Shown here: piece by piece, positions 5,386 to 11,853 of the stretch
Layout: every line of letters begins with the position of its first letter
How positions within the stretch are numbered: the stretch's first letter is position 1
Source of the DNA: an uncultured bacterium
GTDB taxonomy: Bacteria > Patescibacteriota > Minisyncoccia > Phycocordibacterales > UBA9973
Assembly (NCBI GenBank): GCA_903862375.1
Contig: CAIOXR010000066.1
Coordinates: 1-11,853 of the forward strand
DNA length: 11,853 nucleotides
Direction: 5' to 3'
Translations under genes and position numbers: made by a program
Notes under the pieces: generated by a model
Databases searched by the model: none
The model's input: only the letters and a program-made list of their open reading frames with translations
Told to the model about the DNA's origin: nothing

Positions 5386-5799
5386 ATGATACTTGAAAAA
5401 GACTTAGAAAATGCAATACTTTCTTTCCATCACAAGCTTAAGGATGAAATGCACAAACAAGCTATAAAAATGCATTTTAATACTTCTCAGTTAGAAGTTC
5501 TACATTTTGTCACTGAAAAAGGTAATCCAACGATGAAGAATATAGCAGACAGGCTACATATCACTCCCCCATCTGTCACTACTATCGTAGAGTCATTAAT
5601 AAAGAAAGATTTATTACAAAGAGAATCCGATACCAAAGACCGTAGAACAATAAGGATAACAGCTACTTCAAAAACTATTAAGCTTTTTTATAAATTTAAA
5701 AATAAAAAGTTATTAATACTTAAAAACTTGTTCTTAAAACTTAATGATGAGAATAAAAAGCAACTTATTAGACTAATCAATATTATTATTAAAGATTAA
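5386..5799 (+). CDS. MarR-family transcriptional regulator
   Basis: This 137-residue winged-helix regulator is a normal-length MarR protein. An N-terminal dimerisation helix (residues ~1-25) is followed by the winged helix: TSQLEVLHFVTEKG (33-46), MKNIADRLHIT (50-60), the recognition helix PPSVTTIVESLIKKDLL (61-77), and the wing RESDTKDRRTIRITAT (79-94), which carries the family's D-x-R-x-x-x-x-x-L/I-T motif. MarR proteins bind palindromic operators as dimers and usually release DNA on binding a small aromatic or lipophilic ligand, or on oxidation. It is the first gene of a tight operon (4 nt to the adaptor gene) and has a strong dyad 25 nt upstream, so autoregulation and control of the exporter are likely. 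The inducer is unknown; a cyclodipeptide made by the divergent enzyme is a natural candidate. Confidence 0.9.
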   Translation: MILEKDLENAILSFHHKLKDEMHKQAIKMHFNTSQLEVLHFVTEKGNPTMKNIADRLHITPPSVTTIVESLIKKDLLQRESDTKDRRTIRITATSKTIKLFYKFKNKKLLILKNLFLKLNDENKKQLIRLINIIIKD

Positions 5800-5803
5800 A
5801 ATT

Positions 5804-6868
5804 ATGAATAAACATATTAAAGCATTATCAGATAGTCCTAAAAAAGTGATAATTATTTCATTAATTCTTGCATTAATTATAGGTATATATAGCTATAACA
5901 AAATAAATAAAAAAATTATAAATCCAGTCCTAAATGATAATTTAAGTAAAAATACATTATCACCCAATAATTTATCTCTTGGTTTCTTGTCTAGTGGTAG
6001 GATTAAGTCAGTTTCTGTTAGGGCTGGAGATATAGTAAAAAAGGGACAAATCTTAGCAGAGCTTGATGCTGGGAATACAATCGGTGCTCTTACTCAAGCA
6101 AGAGCGCTTTATGCTACAGCTGAAGCAAATTATAATAAAATTATAAATGGTGCAACAAGTCCTACGATAGATGTTGCGAAAGCATCTGTAAATACTGCAA
6201 AAGTAAACCTAGAGCAGATTACGAATCAACAGAATACTCTAGTGGCTAATGCTTATCGTAATCTTCTGAATTCATCTCCTGAAGCAATTCCTGATAATAA
6301 AGATGTAAGCTATGCACCCCCTATCATAACTGGGAATTACAATCTTGGGAAAGAAGGTACTATCAAGCTTGGCTTTTATTATAGCTCAAGAGGAGTAAGC
6401 TTTAGTATCTCAGGTATAGCTGAAGGGACTGGAACTTGTGATACTATATCTTCTCAACCGATTGGAAATACTGGTTTATTTATTAAATGCTTATCAAATA
6501 ATATTGATACAAATAATTGGAATATTGAAATTCCAAATAAGAAAGCTTCCAACTATTTAACAAATTATAATGCGTATCAACTAGCTCTTCAAACAAAGAA
6601 TCAAGCAATTGATGGTGCTCAAGCCATACTTTATCAAGCCAATACTTCTCTAACTGCATTAGTATCTTCTGCAAGACCTGAAGATATAGAAGTAGCACAA
6701 GCACAGATGAATAGTGCTCTAGGTGCAGTACAAATAGCAGAAGCCACATATAATAATACAATTATTACTGCACCTTCAGATGGAGTAGTCACATCAGTTA
6801 TTATCACCCCTGGACAGATAGCCACAGCGAATACTTCTAGCATTGAATTAAAAATAAATAAACAATAA
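5804..6868 (+). CDS. Membrane-fusion (HlyD/EmrA-type) adaptor with coiled-coil hairpin, no beta-barrel
   Basis: This 354-residue protein has one N-terminal membrane anchor (residues ~14-31) and an extracytoplasmic part. The first lipoyl half-motif (GRIKSVSVRAGDIVKKGQ, 65-82) precedes a long Ala/Gln/Asn-rich helix (~90-160). An inserted beta-rich segment (~160-250) contains two cysteines (C212, C229) that could pair. A second helix (~255-318) and the second lipoyl half (TIITAPSDGVVTSVIITPGQ, 319-338) follow. The protein stops right after the lipoyl domain, where most HlyD-family proteins continue into a beta-barrel; the next gene supplies a barrel. It follows marR by 4 nt with no Shine-Dalgarno, so translation presumably depends on coupling or an unstructured AT-rich start. 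Confidence 0.85.
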   Translation: MNKHIKALSDSPKKVIIISLILALIIGIYSYNKINKKIINPVLNDNLSKNTLSPNNLSLGFLSSGRIKSVSVRAGDIVKKGQILAELDAGNTIGALTQARALYATAEANYNKIINGATSPTIDVAKASVNTAKVNLEQITNQQNTLVANAYRNLLNSSPEAIPDNKDVSYAPPIITGNYNLGKEGTIKLGFYYSSRGVSFSISGIAEGTGTCDTISSQPIGNTGLFIKCLSNNIDTNNWNIEIPNKKASNYLTNYNAYQLALQTKNQAIDGAQAILYQANTSLTALVSSARPEDIEVAQAQMNSALGAVQIAEATYNNTIITAPSDGVVTSVIITPGQIATANTSSIELKINKQ

Positions 6869-6875
6869 AATTATT

Positions 6876-7556
6876 ATGGAAACAAATATCAAAAAAACTC
6901 TTGAGGCAGAAAAAATGGTTGAAGAAAAAGTAAAAAAGACTCACATATTTAAAACTCCTTGGGTACAAAGTCTTCTGTCTGTTATTATAATTTTCGGATT
7001 ATTAGGTATATTTATATTTTGGCAAATAGAAAAAAGTAAAGTATCTATTGAGAATTCATATCTAGATGCACCTATCGTAAACCTTACTCCTACTTCTCCA
7101 GGAATCCTAAATGCTTTGTATGTAAAAGAAGGAGACATAATACAACCGAACTCACAAGTAGCCTTAGTTGGTTCACAAATAATTTATACAAAAGAAGGTG
7201 GCATAGTCTCAATTGCACCAATAGTCTTGGGTTCATATTACGTACCAGGGCAAACTGTTGTATCAGTTGTAAATGATCAAAAAATGAGAGTTATCGGAAA
7301 AATAGATGAGACTAAAGGTCTTGCAGATATAAAAGTAGGACAACGAGCAACTTTCACCGTTGATACTTTCCCAAATAATAAATACGAGGGAGTAGTAGAT
7401 GAAGTGAGTCCTGTATCCAATGATACTGGTATAATATTCTCTATCTCAGATAAGAGAGTAGTGAAGAAATTCAATGTTTATATAACATTTGATGTATCCA
7501 AATATAAAGAATTAAAATCTGGCATGTCTGCTAAATCTTTCGTATACATTAGATAA
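6876..7556 (+). CDS. Second membrane-fusion adaptor: lipoyl plus beta-barrel, no hairpin
   Basis: This 226-residue protein has a charged cytoplasmic N-terminus (~1-28, helical and Lys/Glu-rich), one TM segment (~31-51), and an EmrA-like start of the outside domain (SIENSYLDAPIVNLTPTSPG, 57-76). Its lipoyl domain is compact: first half PGILNALYVKEGD (75-87), second half GGIVSIAPIVLGSYYVPGQ (108-126), joined by a short link with no coiled coil. A beta-barrel follows (KMRVIGKIDETKGLADIKVGQRATFTVD, 136-163; KYEGVVDEVSP, 169-179), where the E/D-x-x-x-x-x-I-K-x-G-Q pattern is characteristic. It lies 7 nt after the first adaptor and 7 nt before the MFS gene. It probably combines with the hairpin adaptor and the MFS pump in one complex. 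Confidence 0.82.
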   Translation: METNIKKTLEAEKMVEEKVKKTHIFKTPWVQSLLSVIIIFGLLGIFIFWQIEKSKVSIENSYLDAPIVNLTPTSPGILNALYVKEGDIIQPNSQVALVGSQIIYTKEGGIVSIAPIVLGSYYVPGQTVVSVVNDQKMRVIGKIDETKGLADIKVGQRATFTVDTFPNNKYEGVVDEVSPVSNDTGIIFSISDKRVVKKFNVYITFDVSKYKELKSGMSAKSFVYIR

Positions 7557-7563
7557 TAAATAT

Positions 7564-9072
7564 ATGACAAATTCTGAAACAGATAAACCAATAATTTCCC
7601 CTTGGCTTGTGCTTATAACTGTAATGGTTGGAACTCTTCTTATAGGTCTTGATAGGACAATTGTTAATCTTGGATTACCAGGAATGATTAGTGATTTTAA
7701 TATTACAGTCTCTTCTGCTGGTTGGATTGCTACAGCATATATTATTTCAAATGCTGTTTTTGTCCCTGTTTTTGGTAAACTTGGAGATAAACTTGGTAAT
7801 AGAATTATTTACTTATGGAGCTTTGTAGGCTTTATTGTTATTTCGGTATTTGCAGGATTATCCTGGAATCTATCTTCTATGATATTCTTCCGTGTTCTTC
7901 AAGGGCTTGTCGGAGCAGCTATATACCCTACTGCGATGGCTCTCATCGCAAAAACTTTTAGGAATCCTCAGCAAAGATCCCAAGCACTTGGTCTTTGGTC
8001 CGCATCTTTTGCTGTATCATCAGTACTTGGACCACTCATAGGCGGACCACTCATCGATAACTTCTCATGGCGATGGCTTTTCTATATAAATCTTCCTGTT
8101 GGTATCATAGGTATATTCATGACTCTTTGGTATTTACCACATGATAAACCAGTAGATAAAAAAACAGGGTTCGACTATCTAGGGGCAGGAGTACTAGCAG
8201 TTACACTTTCATCACTTGTATTAGTTCTTGAAAAAGGTCGTGACTGGGGATGGTTATCTATAGAAAGCATCATCTTTTATATTATTATGATAACATCATC
8301 AATTATTTTTTATAATATTGAAAAAAAAGCCAAAGACCCGATCGTTGATTTGAAACTTTTTAAGAATAAAATATTTGCAAATGTTCTATTATTATCATTT
8401 ATAACTTTTGGAGGAATGATGGGAGCAATGTTCCTTCTTCCTGTTTTTGCTCAGACATACCTTGGTTACAATGCCACGCAAACAGGATTATTATTCATCC
8501 CTATGGCATTATCAATGTTCGTCGCCGCACCACTTGGATCCTATCTATCAAAAAAAATTCCACTAAAATATCTCGTAAGTTTTGGTATGGCTATCTCTGC
8601 TTTTGGTATTTACCTTTTCTCTGGATTAGATGTAAAAACAACAGCTTCTGAACTCACTATTCCTCTAATTATTTTTGCAGTTGGTATGGGCTTAAGTATG
8701 GCACCTATGACAGCTGCAGCTACAAACTCTGTCCCTACGAATGAAGTGGGGGTCTCATCTGCTTTACTTAACTTAGTCCGTAATATAGCAGGCGCTGTCG
8801 GAATTGCATTCTTCAGTACAATATTAAGTAATATTATAGAATCAAAAGTTTTAAGTATTGGTCAAAATGCAATTATCAATACAACTAATCCTCAAGTTAT
8901 TCAAATAGTTAGTGCTCTTGTAATTCTTAAAGCACAGATAATAGCATATGGAGATGTATTCCTTATCTCCTCTTGTATTATGGCGACAGGTGTCATCGTA
9001 GCTCTCTTCTTACGACAACCAAAAACACATGTAGAAAATTCAAAAGAAGATTTACCACTAGTGATACATTAA
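7564..9072 (+). CDS. DHA2-family MFS exporter (EmrB/QacA type, 14 TM)
   Basis: This 502-residue protein is the usual length for 14-TM drug:proton antiporters. Family motifs are present in order: L-D30-R-T-I-V-N (motif D1 in TM1, with Arg31 where most members have a small residue), GKLGDKLGNR (71-80, motif A in loop 2-3), R110-V-L-Q-G (motif B in TM4) and L-G-P-L-I-G-G-P-L (155-163, antiporter motif C in TM5), followed by W-R-W-x-F-x-I-N-L-P-V-G (169-180). Such pumps export hydrophobic or amphipathic molecules using the proton gradient, working with an EmrA-like adaptor. It is the last gene of the marR operon. Its G+C looks higher than that of flanking genes, reflecting Gly/Ala-rich membrane sequence and perhaps acquisition. 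Substrate is inferred only from context. Confidence 0.92.
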   Translation: MTNSETDKPIISPWLVLITVMVGTLLIGLDRTIVNLGLPGMISDFNITVSSAGWIATAYIISNAVFVPVFGKLGDKLGNRIIYLWSFVGFIVISVFAGLSWNLSSMIFFRVLQGLVGAAIYPTAMALIAKTFRNPQQRSQALGLWSASFAVSSVLGPLIGGPLIDNFSWRWLFYINLPVGIIGIFMTLWYLPHDKPVDKKTGFDYLGAGVLAVTLSSLVLVLEKGRDWGWLSIESIIFYIIMITSSIIFYNIEKKAKDPIVDLKLFKNKIFANVLLLSFITFGGMMGAMFLLPVFAQTYLGYNATQTGLLFIPMALSMFVAAPLGSYLSKKIPLKYLVSFGMAISAFGIYLFSGLDVKTTASELTIPLIIFAVGMGLSMAPMTAAATNSVPTNEVGVSSALLNLVRNIAGAVGIAFFSTILSNIIESKVLSIGQNAIINTTNPQVIQIVSALVILKAQIIAYGDVFLISSCIMATGVIVALFLRQPKTHVENSKEDLPLVIH

Positions 9073-9091
9073 TATTAATTAACTAAAATGC

Positions 9092-9097
9092 TATAAT
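9092..9097 (+). promoter_or_regulatory. -10 box of the 9104 gene, leaderless spacing
   Basis: TGCTATAAT (extended -10) ends 6 nt before ATG 9104, with a partial -35 (TTAATA, 9069-9074) at 17-nt spacing. It shows the gene is transcribed separately from the exporter operon. Confidence 0.7.
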
Positions 9098-9103
9098 ATA
9101 CTT

Positions 9104-10225
9104 ATGGATACAAGAAAGATGTTTGAAGTTCTAATAAATGGCAAACCATCTAAAATAGAAAATATAGATGATGATTTAATGGGTGTAAATACGAAAGAAT
9201 ATATAAAAATGGCTGTAGATAACTATCTTAAAGACCTTTTTCTTCGTGATGCATATGAAACCCAAAAAAGAATAAAAGGTATTAATAGTAAAAAAAAATT
9301 AGATTCTTATATGTTGCGTATTCCAGAATCAAGATTTCAAAATACGCTCTTAAAATTAATCCATAATAATAAAAAGATAAACATAGAAGATTTATCTCGT
9401 TTTATTAAAGTTAATTTAGCAAAAAACACAAAGGGTATCATAATACAAGAGCAGGTTGATACTATTTTAAAAGGAGTTATGAGTTGTAATGAAGCAATTG
9501 TATCATTACAAAGTAGATTAGAATCAGAATATAAAAATTCAAAAATATGGTTTGGGACAAATAATAATCTAGATGCTGAATATAAAATTGATTTTTTGGC
9601 TGTAGTACAAAATAATAACAGTGAAGATGACTCTGTAAATGCATTATATTTAGGACAAGTTAAAAGTAGTGATTTTCATGATAGTATAAATAAAAATGAA
9701 ATAACTCAAACTCATCAAGATTATATTAATAGCCTTCCACATTTTATAGATAATTTAAATAAAAAAATACAAATAAATGATAAAGAAGAATCAGATATAA
9801 TAGATATTAATCGTGATATAAGAAACGAAGAGCAATTAACACTTTTTGAATTAGTTCTTGAAAAATATATTTCAGATATAAATGATACACAAAATGCAAA
9901 TGCTAGTGATTTTTATGAATTATATAAAAAAGAAGGTGGAATATTTAATCCTTTTGATGTTATTAAAATATTAAAAAACTTAAATAGTATAAATAATACT
10001 GCTAATACCAACTTAAATATTAATAATGAAAAAGTAAAAAAGTTAATTAATACAATAGATAGTATACCGTTTACACAAGCCGAACATGTGACTTTTAATA
10101 AACAAACTACTATTCATACCCTATTAGATATACCAAAAATTATTTCAATCATTATGGTAAAAGGTGATATAAAATTAGAATCACAATTAAATACGTTACT
10201 TCAGTCACCTCTTTTAAAAAAGTAA
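9104..10225 (+). CDS. Unknown protein with a possible PD-(D/E)XK-like (QxK) nuclease core
   Basis: I do not recognise this 373-residue protein as a named family. It is soluble, Lys/Asn/Asp-rich, without signal peptide or TM segment. Residues 1-~135 look helical. The centre holds E140 and E142, then A-E-Y-K-I-D163-F-L-A-V-V and, after an acidic loop, L-Y-L-G-Q185-V-K187-S-S. An acidic residue at a strand end followed by a strand ending in QxK is the pattern of PD-(D/E)XK enzymes, including Mrr-type restriction proteins (vQvK). The rest (~195-373) is helical with Asn-rich stretches. It is a single-gene unit with its own promoter, just after the exporter operon and convergent with the HAD gene. 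The nuclease assignment is tentative. Confidence 0.6.
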   Translation: MDTRKMFEVLINGKPSKIENIDDDLMGVNTKEYIKMAVDNYLKDLFLRDAYETQKRIKGINSKKKLDSYMLRIPESRFQNTLLKLIHNNKKINIEDLSRFIKVNLAKNTKGIIIQEQVDTILKGVMSCNEAIVSLQSRLESEYKNSKIWFGTNNNLDAEYKIDFLAVVQNNNSEDDSVNALYLGQVKSSDFHDSINKNEITQTHQDYINSLPHFIDNLNKKIQINDKEESDIIDINRDIRNEEQLTLFELVLEKYISDINDTQNANASDFYELYKKEGGIFNPFDVIKILKNLNSINNTANTNLNINNEKVKKLINTIDSIPFTQAEHVTFNKQTTIHTLLDIPKIISIIMVKGDIKLESQLNTLLQSPLLKK

Positions 10226-10252
10226 TATAAATTATTAATGATTTAAAAAATC

Positions 10253-10885
10253 TTAGAAAACACTCTTTAAATCACTTAAGGAATTAATTACTTTCCATGC
10301 CTCATTTTTAATTTTTGAATCAGAGAAAGTGATACCATGTCCTGTACGACGAAACATTTCAATATCATTTGCCCCATCAGCAACACAGACACACTCTTTT
10401 ATGTCTATATTTAACATTTTGCAAAAATTTTCTAAATATAACAACTTCGAAGATATATCATCCCCGAAGGAACAAATTTCTTTTATTCTATCTTCTTCAT
10501 CAAAAATAAAAATATTATTTGCTTTTTTGTATTTTATTCCTAAATCTTTAGCCACCATATCTACTAGAATATCTATCGAACCTGAAATTAAAACTAATAT
10601 GTAGCCTTTATCTTTTAAATATTTAATAATTTCCTTAGCTCCTTTATTATACTCAAAACGAGAGAGAATCTTATTTATCTTCTCTTTGTTAGCATCTTGA
10701 TGTTTTAGATATAGTTTAAGAATTTTATTATTCCATTCATCATATGTTGTAATACCAGATTTATATTCATTATATAATTCTCTGTCCTTTTCATGAGAAA
10801 TTCCAAGGGCTAATCCTAACTCTTTCCAGCTACTATGTTTAATAAGAGTCTGATCTAAGTCAAAACAAATTAATTTAATGTTCAT
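10253..10885 (-). CDS. HAD-family phosphatase, phosphoserine phosphatase (SerB)-like
   Basis: This 210-residue haloacid dehalogenase superfamily hydrolase shows all the motifs. Motif I is C-F-D9-L-D11-Q-T (nucleophile and acid Asp). Motif II is L-V-L-I-S101-G-S. Motif III is probably Lys147. Motif IV is V-A-D170-G-A-N-D174-I-E-M, the Mg-binding pair in the form usual for SerB-type enzymes. A helical cap lies between motifs I and II (~17-80). Phosphoserine phosphatase is the closest well-known relative, but related enzymes act on other small phosphates, so I give no gene symbol. ATG 10885 follows TATACT by 6 nt. The 3' end faces the plus-strand unknown gene 27 nt away. Confidence 0.88.
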   Translation of the reverse strand: MNIKLICFDLDQTLIKHSSWKELGLALGISHEKDRELYNEYKSGITTYDEWNNKILKLYLKHQDANKEKINKILSRFEYNKGAKEIIKYLKDKGYILVLISGSIDILVDMVAKDLGIKYKKANNIFIFDEEDRIKEICSFGDDISSKLLYLENFCKMLNIDIKECVCVADGANDIEMFRRTGHGITFSDSKIKNEAWKVINSLSDLKSVF

Positions 10886-10889
10886 ATAT

Positions 10890-11237
10890 TTAGTATATAT
10901 TTGTAGTAAGGGTTAAAATAACAAGAATAATAAATACAATCATACCACCATTAAAAATCTTTTTAGTAGGAATATCTATTTTAAAAAATTTATACATATA
11001 ATATTTAATTGCTTCATCATTAGGATTAATACTTTTGTCATATATCCTTCTTAAAGAGAATTCCCATTTTGTAGGAGGACAATAACCTAAGAATATCCAT
11101 GAAGAAAGCCACATGCATAAAACAGCAAGATATAATACCTTTATTTCAGAAAATAACCATCCAGTAAGTATAAATACACCAAGTATACAATGAAGGATAA
11201 ATATTAAATCTGCAAGAAATATATGTAATTTACGCAT
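10890..11237 (-). CDS. Small three-TM membrane protein, DUF2784-like
   Basis: This 115-residue integral membrane protein has hydrophobic segments at ~6-28, ~33-52 and ~96-113. The loop after TM2 carries G-Y-C-P-P-T-K-W-E-F-S-L-R-R (51-64), which resembles the 'CPLTxWExxLR' signature I associate with DUF2784 proteins. Function of that family is unknown. The gene starts 15 nt after the CYTH gene stop and has no TATAAT at the leaderless distance, so it is most likely cotranscribed with the CYTH gene. No Shine-Dalgarno is visible. Confidence 0.6.
   Translation of the reverse strand: MRKLHIFLADLIFILHCILGVFILTGWLFSEIKVLYLAVLCMWLSSWIFLGYCPPTKWEFSLRRIYDKSINPNDEAIKYYMYKFFKIDIPTKKIFNGGMIVFIILVILTLTTNIY
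10892..10897 (-). promoter_or_regulatory. -10 box of HAD gene, overlapping upstream stop codon
   Basis: Minus-strand TATACT is followed by AAATAT and ATG 10885. It overlaps the stop codon (10890-10892) of the small membrane protein gene, so the box is embedded in that gene's last codons. Confidence 0.5.
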
Positions 11238-11252
11238 ATATATGTAATTTCA

Positions 11253-11810
11253 TTATTTTTTATTTTCTAAAAGCATCTGAGGGTAACCCAAATGAATACA
11301 TTTATCTTCTATATCTTCTACACCCAAATCTTCTAGAAATTTTATACAGGCATTCCTAGCCTCTTCTGAATCTTTAAAATCACCTTTAGCTTCAGCCTCT
11401 ATATATTCCCCAAGATCTACAACCCTATCAAGAGCTACCTCAATATTATTACACATCCAATATTCTCTTTTTTTATCTACAACCACAATCTTTTTAAAAC
11501 CAAGAAAATCTAAAGTTTTTCTAAATTCCTCAACATTTTTTATCTCCGTCTCGTACTCTTCTGCATAATCATACTTACCATCATCTTTCATATTTATACA
11601 CCTAATATATTCGAAAACGATCTTATCTTTATTAGTTCTAATTCTTAAAAATTCAGTTGTAGGCTCAATTTCAAAGAAATTTTTATGAAAAGGAACATAA
11701 TATTCATCTATTTGTCTTGTATCTTTAATTAGATTACCAATACTAGAAACTTTTTTCTTAATTTCTTCAAAGTTATCAATTTTAACCTTAATTTCAACTT
11801 CTATGTTCAT
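11253..11810 (-). CDS. CYTH-domain protein (class IV adenylate cyclase / triphosphatase-like)
   Basis: This 185-residue protein belongs to the CYTH (triphosphate tunnel) superfamily. The defining N-terminal E-x-E-x-K is E4-V-E6-I-K8. Further tunnel residues fit: L-R56-I-R58 on an early strand, alternating Glu in E-E-Y-E-T-E-I (84-90), K-K-R-E-Y-W (113-118), V-A-L-D128-R-V, and Y-I-E138-A-E140 as the C-terminal metal-binding acidic pair. Members hydrolyse or cyclise triphosphates (CyaB adenylate cyclase, thiamine triphosphatase, tripolyphosphatase). The length and overall layout are CyaB-like, but activity cannot be told from sequence. The promoter is the best in the window. It heads a two-gene unit with the small membrane protein. 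Confidence 0.88.
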   Translation of the reverse strand: MNIEVEIKVKIDNFEEIKKKVSSIGNLIKDTRQIDEYYVPFHKNFFEIEPTTEFLRIRTNKDKIVFEYIRCINMKDDGKYDYAEEYETEIKNVEEFRKTLDFLGFKKIVVVDKKREYWMCNNIEVALDRVVDLGEYIEAEAKGDFKDSEEARNACIKFLEDLGVEDIEDKCIHLGYPQMLLENKK

Positions 11811-11816
11811 TAGTTT

Positions 11817-11843
11817 ATTATATCAAAAATTAACTAATGTCAA
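11817..11843 (-). promoter_or_regulatory. Near-consensus promoter of CYTH gene, leaderless
   Basis: On the minus strand a perfect TTGACA (11838-11843) is followed by a 15-nt spacer, TGA and a perfect TATAAT (11817-11822), which ends 6 nt before ATG 11810. It is the only promoter here with a full -35, an extended -10 and the leaderless spacing together, although the spacer is 2 nt shorter than the optimum. Confidence 0.8.
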
Positions 11844-11853
11844 AAGGTGTAAA

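Noticed and set aside
6483..6843. Minus-strand frames opposite the first adaptor
   Set aside because: They overlap a real gene with recognisable lipoyl motifs and have low-complexity translations.
10235..10252. GATTT-AAA-AAATC repeat between the convergent 9104 and HAD genes as a terminator
   Set aside because: Only 5 bp, almost all A-T; no better than chance in this composition.
10329..10604. Plus-strand 91-codon frame opposite the HAD gene
   Set aside because: Antisense shadow of the conserved DGAND and SGS regions; no homologous features of its own.
252..11810. Alternative genetic code with UGA as glycine (Gracilibacteria/SR1 type), since no complete gene ends in TGA
   Set aside because: All genes read through intact in the standard code with normal Gly codons; in a recoded genome in-frame TGA would break them. 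About a dozen genes is too few for the absence of TGA stops to mean much.

Overview
The window is AT-rich, gene-dense DNA with short intergenic gaps. It carries no rRNA, tRNA, CRISPR array or insertion sequence that I can see. Most separately transcribed genes share an unusual start architecture: a TATAAT-type -10 box ends 6 nt (once 7 nt) before the ATG, which puts the expected transcription start on or next to the start codon (leaderless mRNA). No gene has a convincing Shine-Dalgarno sequence. Small AT-rich genomes with little SD use suggest Candidatus Patescibacteria/CPR (for example a Parcubacteria-like lineage). That placement is inference, because no marker gene is present. All complete genes end in TAA or TAG and read through in the standard bacterial code.

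Layout: the left edge (2-181, +) holds the C-terminal end of an unidentified gene. From 252 to 5259 seven genes lie on the minus strand: a Nudix hydrolase, a small SET-domain protein, two tandem S51-type peptidases, a guanine-deaminase-like nucleobase deaminase, a membrane-anchored SIMPL (DUF541) protein and a large two-domain protein. A short remnant-like reading frame (3672-3836) lies between the last two. From 5386 to 9072 a plus-strand operon encodes a MarR regulator, two membrane-fusion (HlyD/EmrA-type) adaptors and a 14-TM DHA2 MFS exporter. A lone plus-strand gene of unknown function (9104-10225) has a possible QxK nuclease motif. The right edge has three minus-strand genes: a HAD/SerB-like phosphatase, a small membrane protein and a CYTH-domain protein behind a near-consensus promoter.

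The highlight is 3847-5259. Its first ~210 residues look like a tRNA-dependent cyclodipeptide synthase (CDPS), with the GxSxGNSYF nucleophile motif, the YxxxE motif and the later Tyr-His pair of AlbC-type enzymes. The remainder is a family 3 solute-binding (SBP_bac_3/PBP2) domain in the same frame, without an export signal. I know of no described CDPS-SBP fusion. It is divergent from the MarR/adaptor/MFS operon, and the intergenic region carries a perfect 10-bp inverted repeat that looks like a MarR operator. A reasonable hypothesis is a cyclodipeptide production and export locus in which the SBP domain senses an amino acid or the product. The adaptor pair is also odd: one protein has the coiled-coil hairpin but no beta-barrel, and the other has a beta-barrel but no hairpin, as if one periplasmic-adaptor architecture were divided between two genes.
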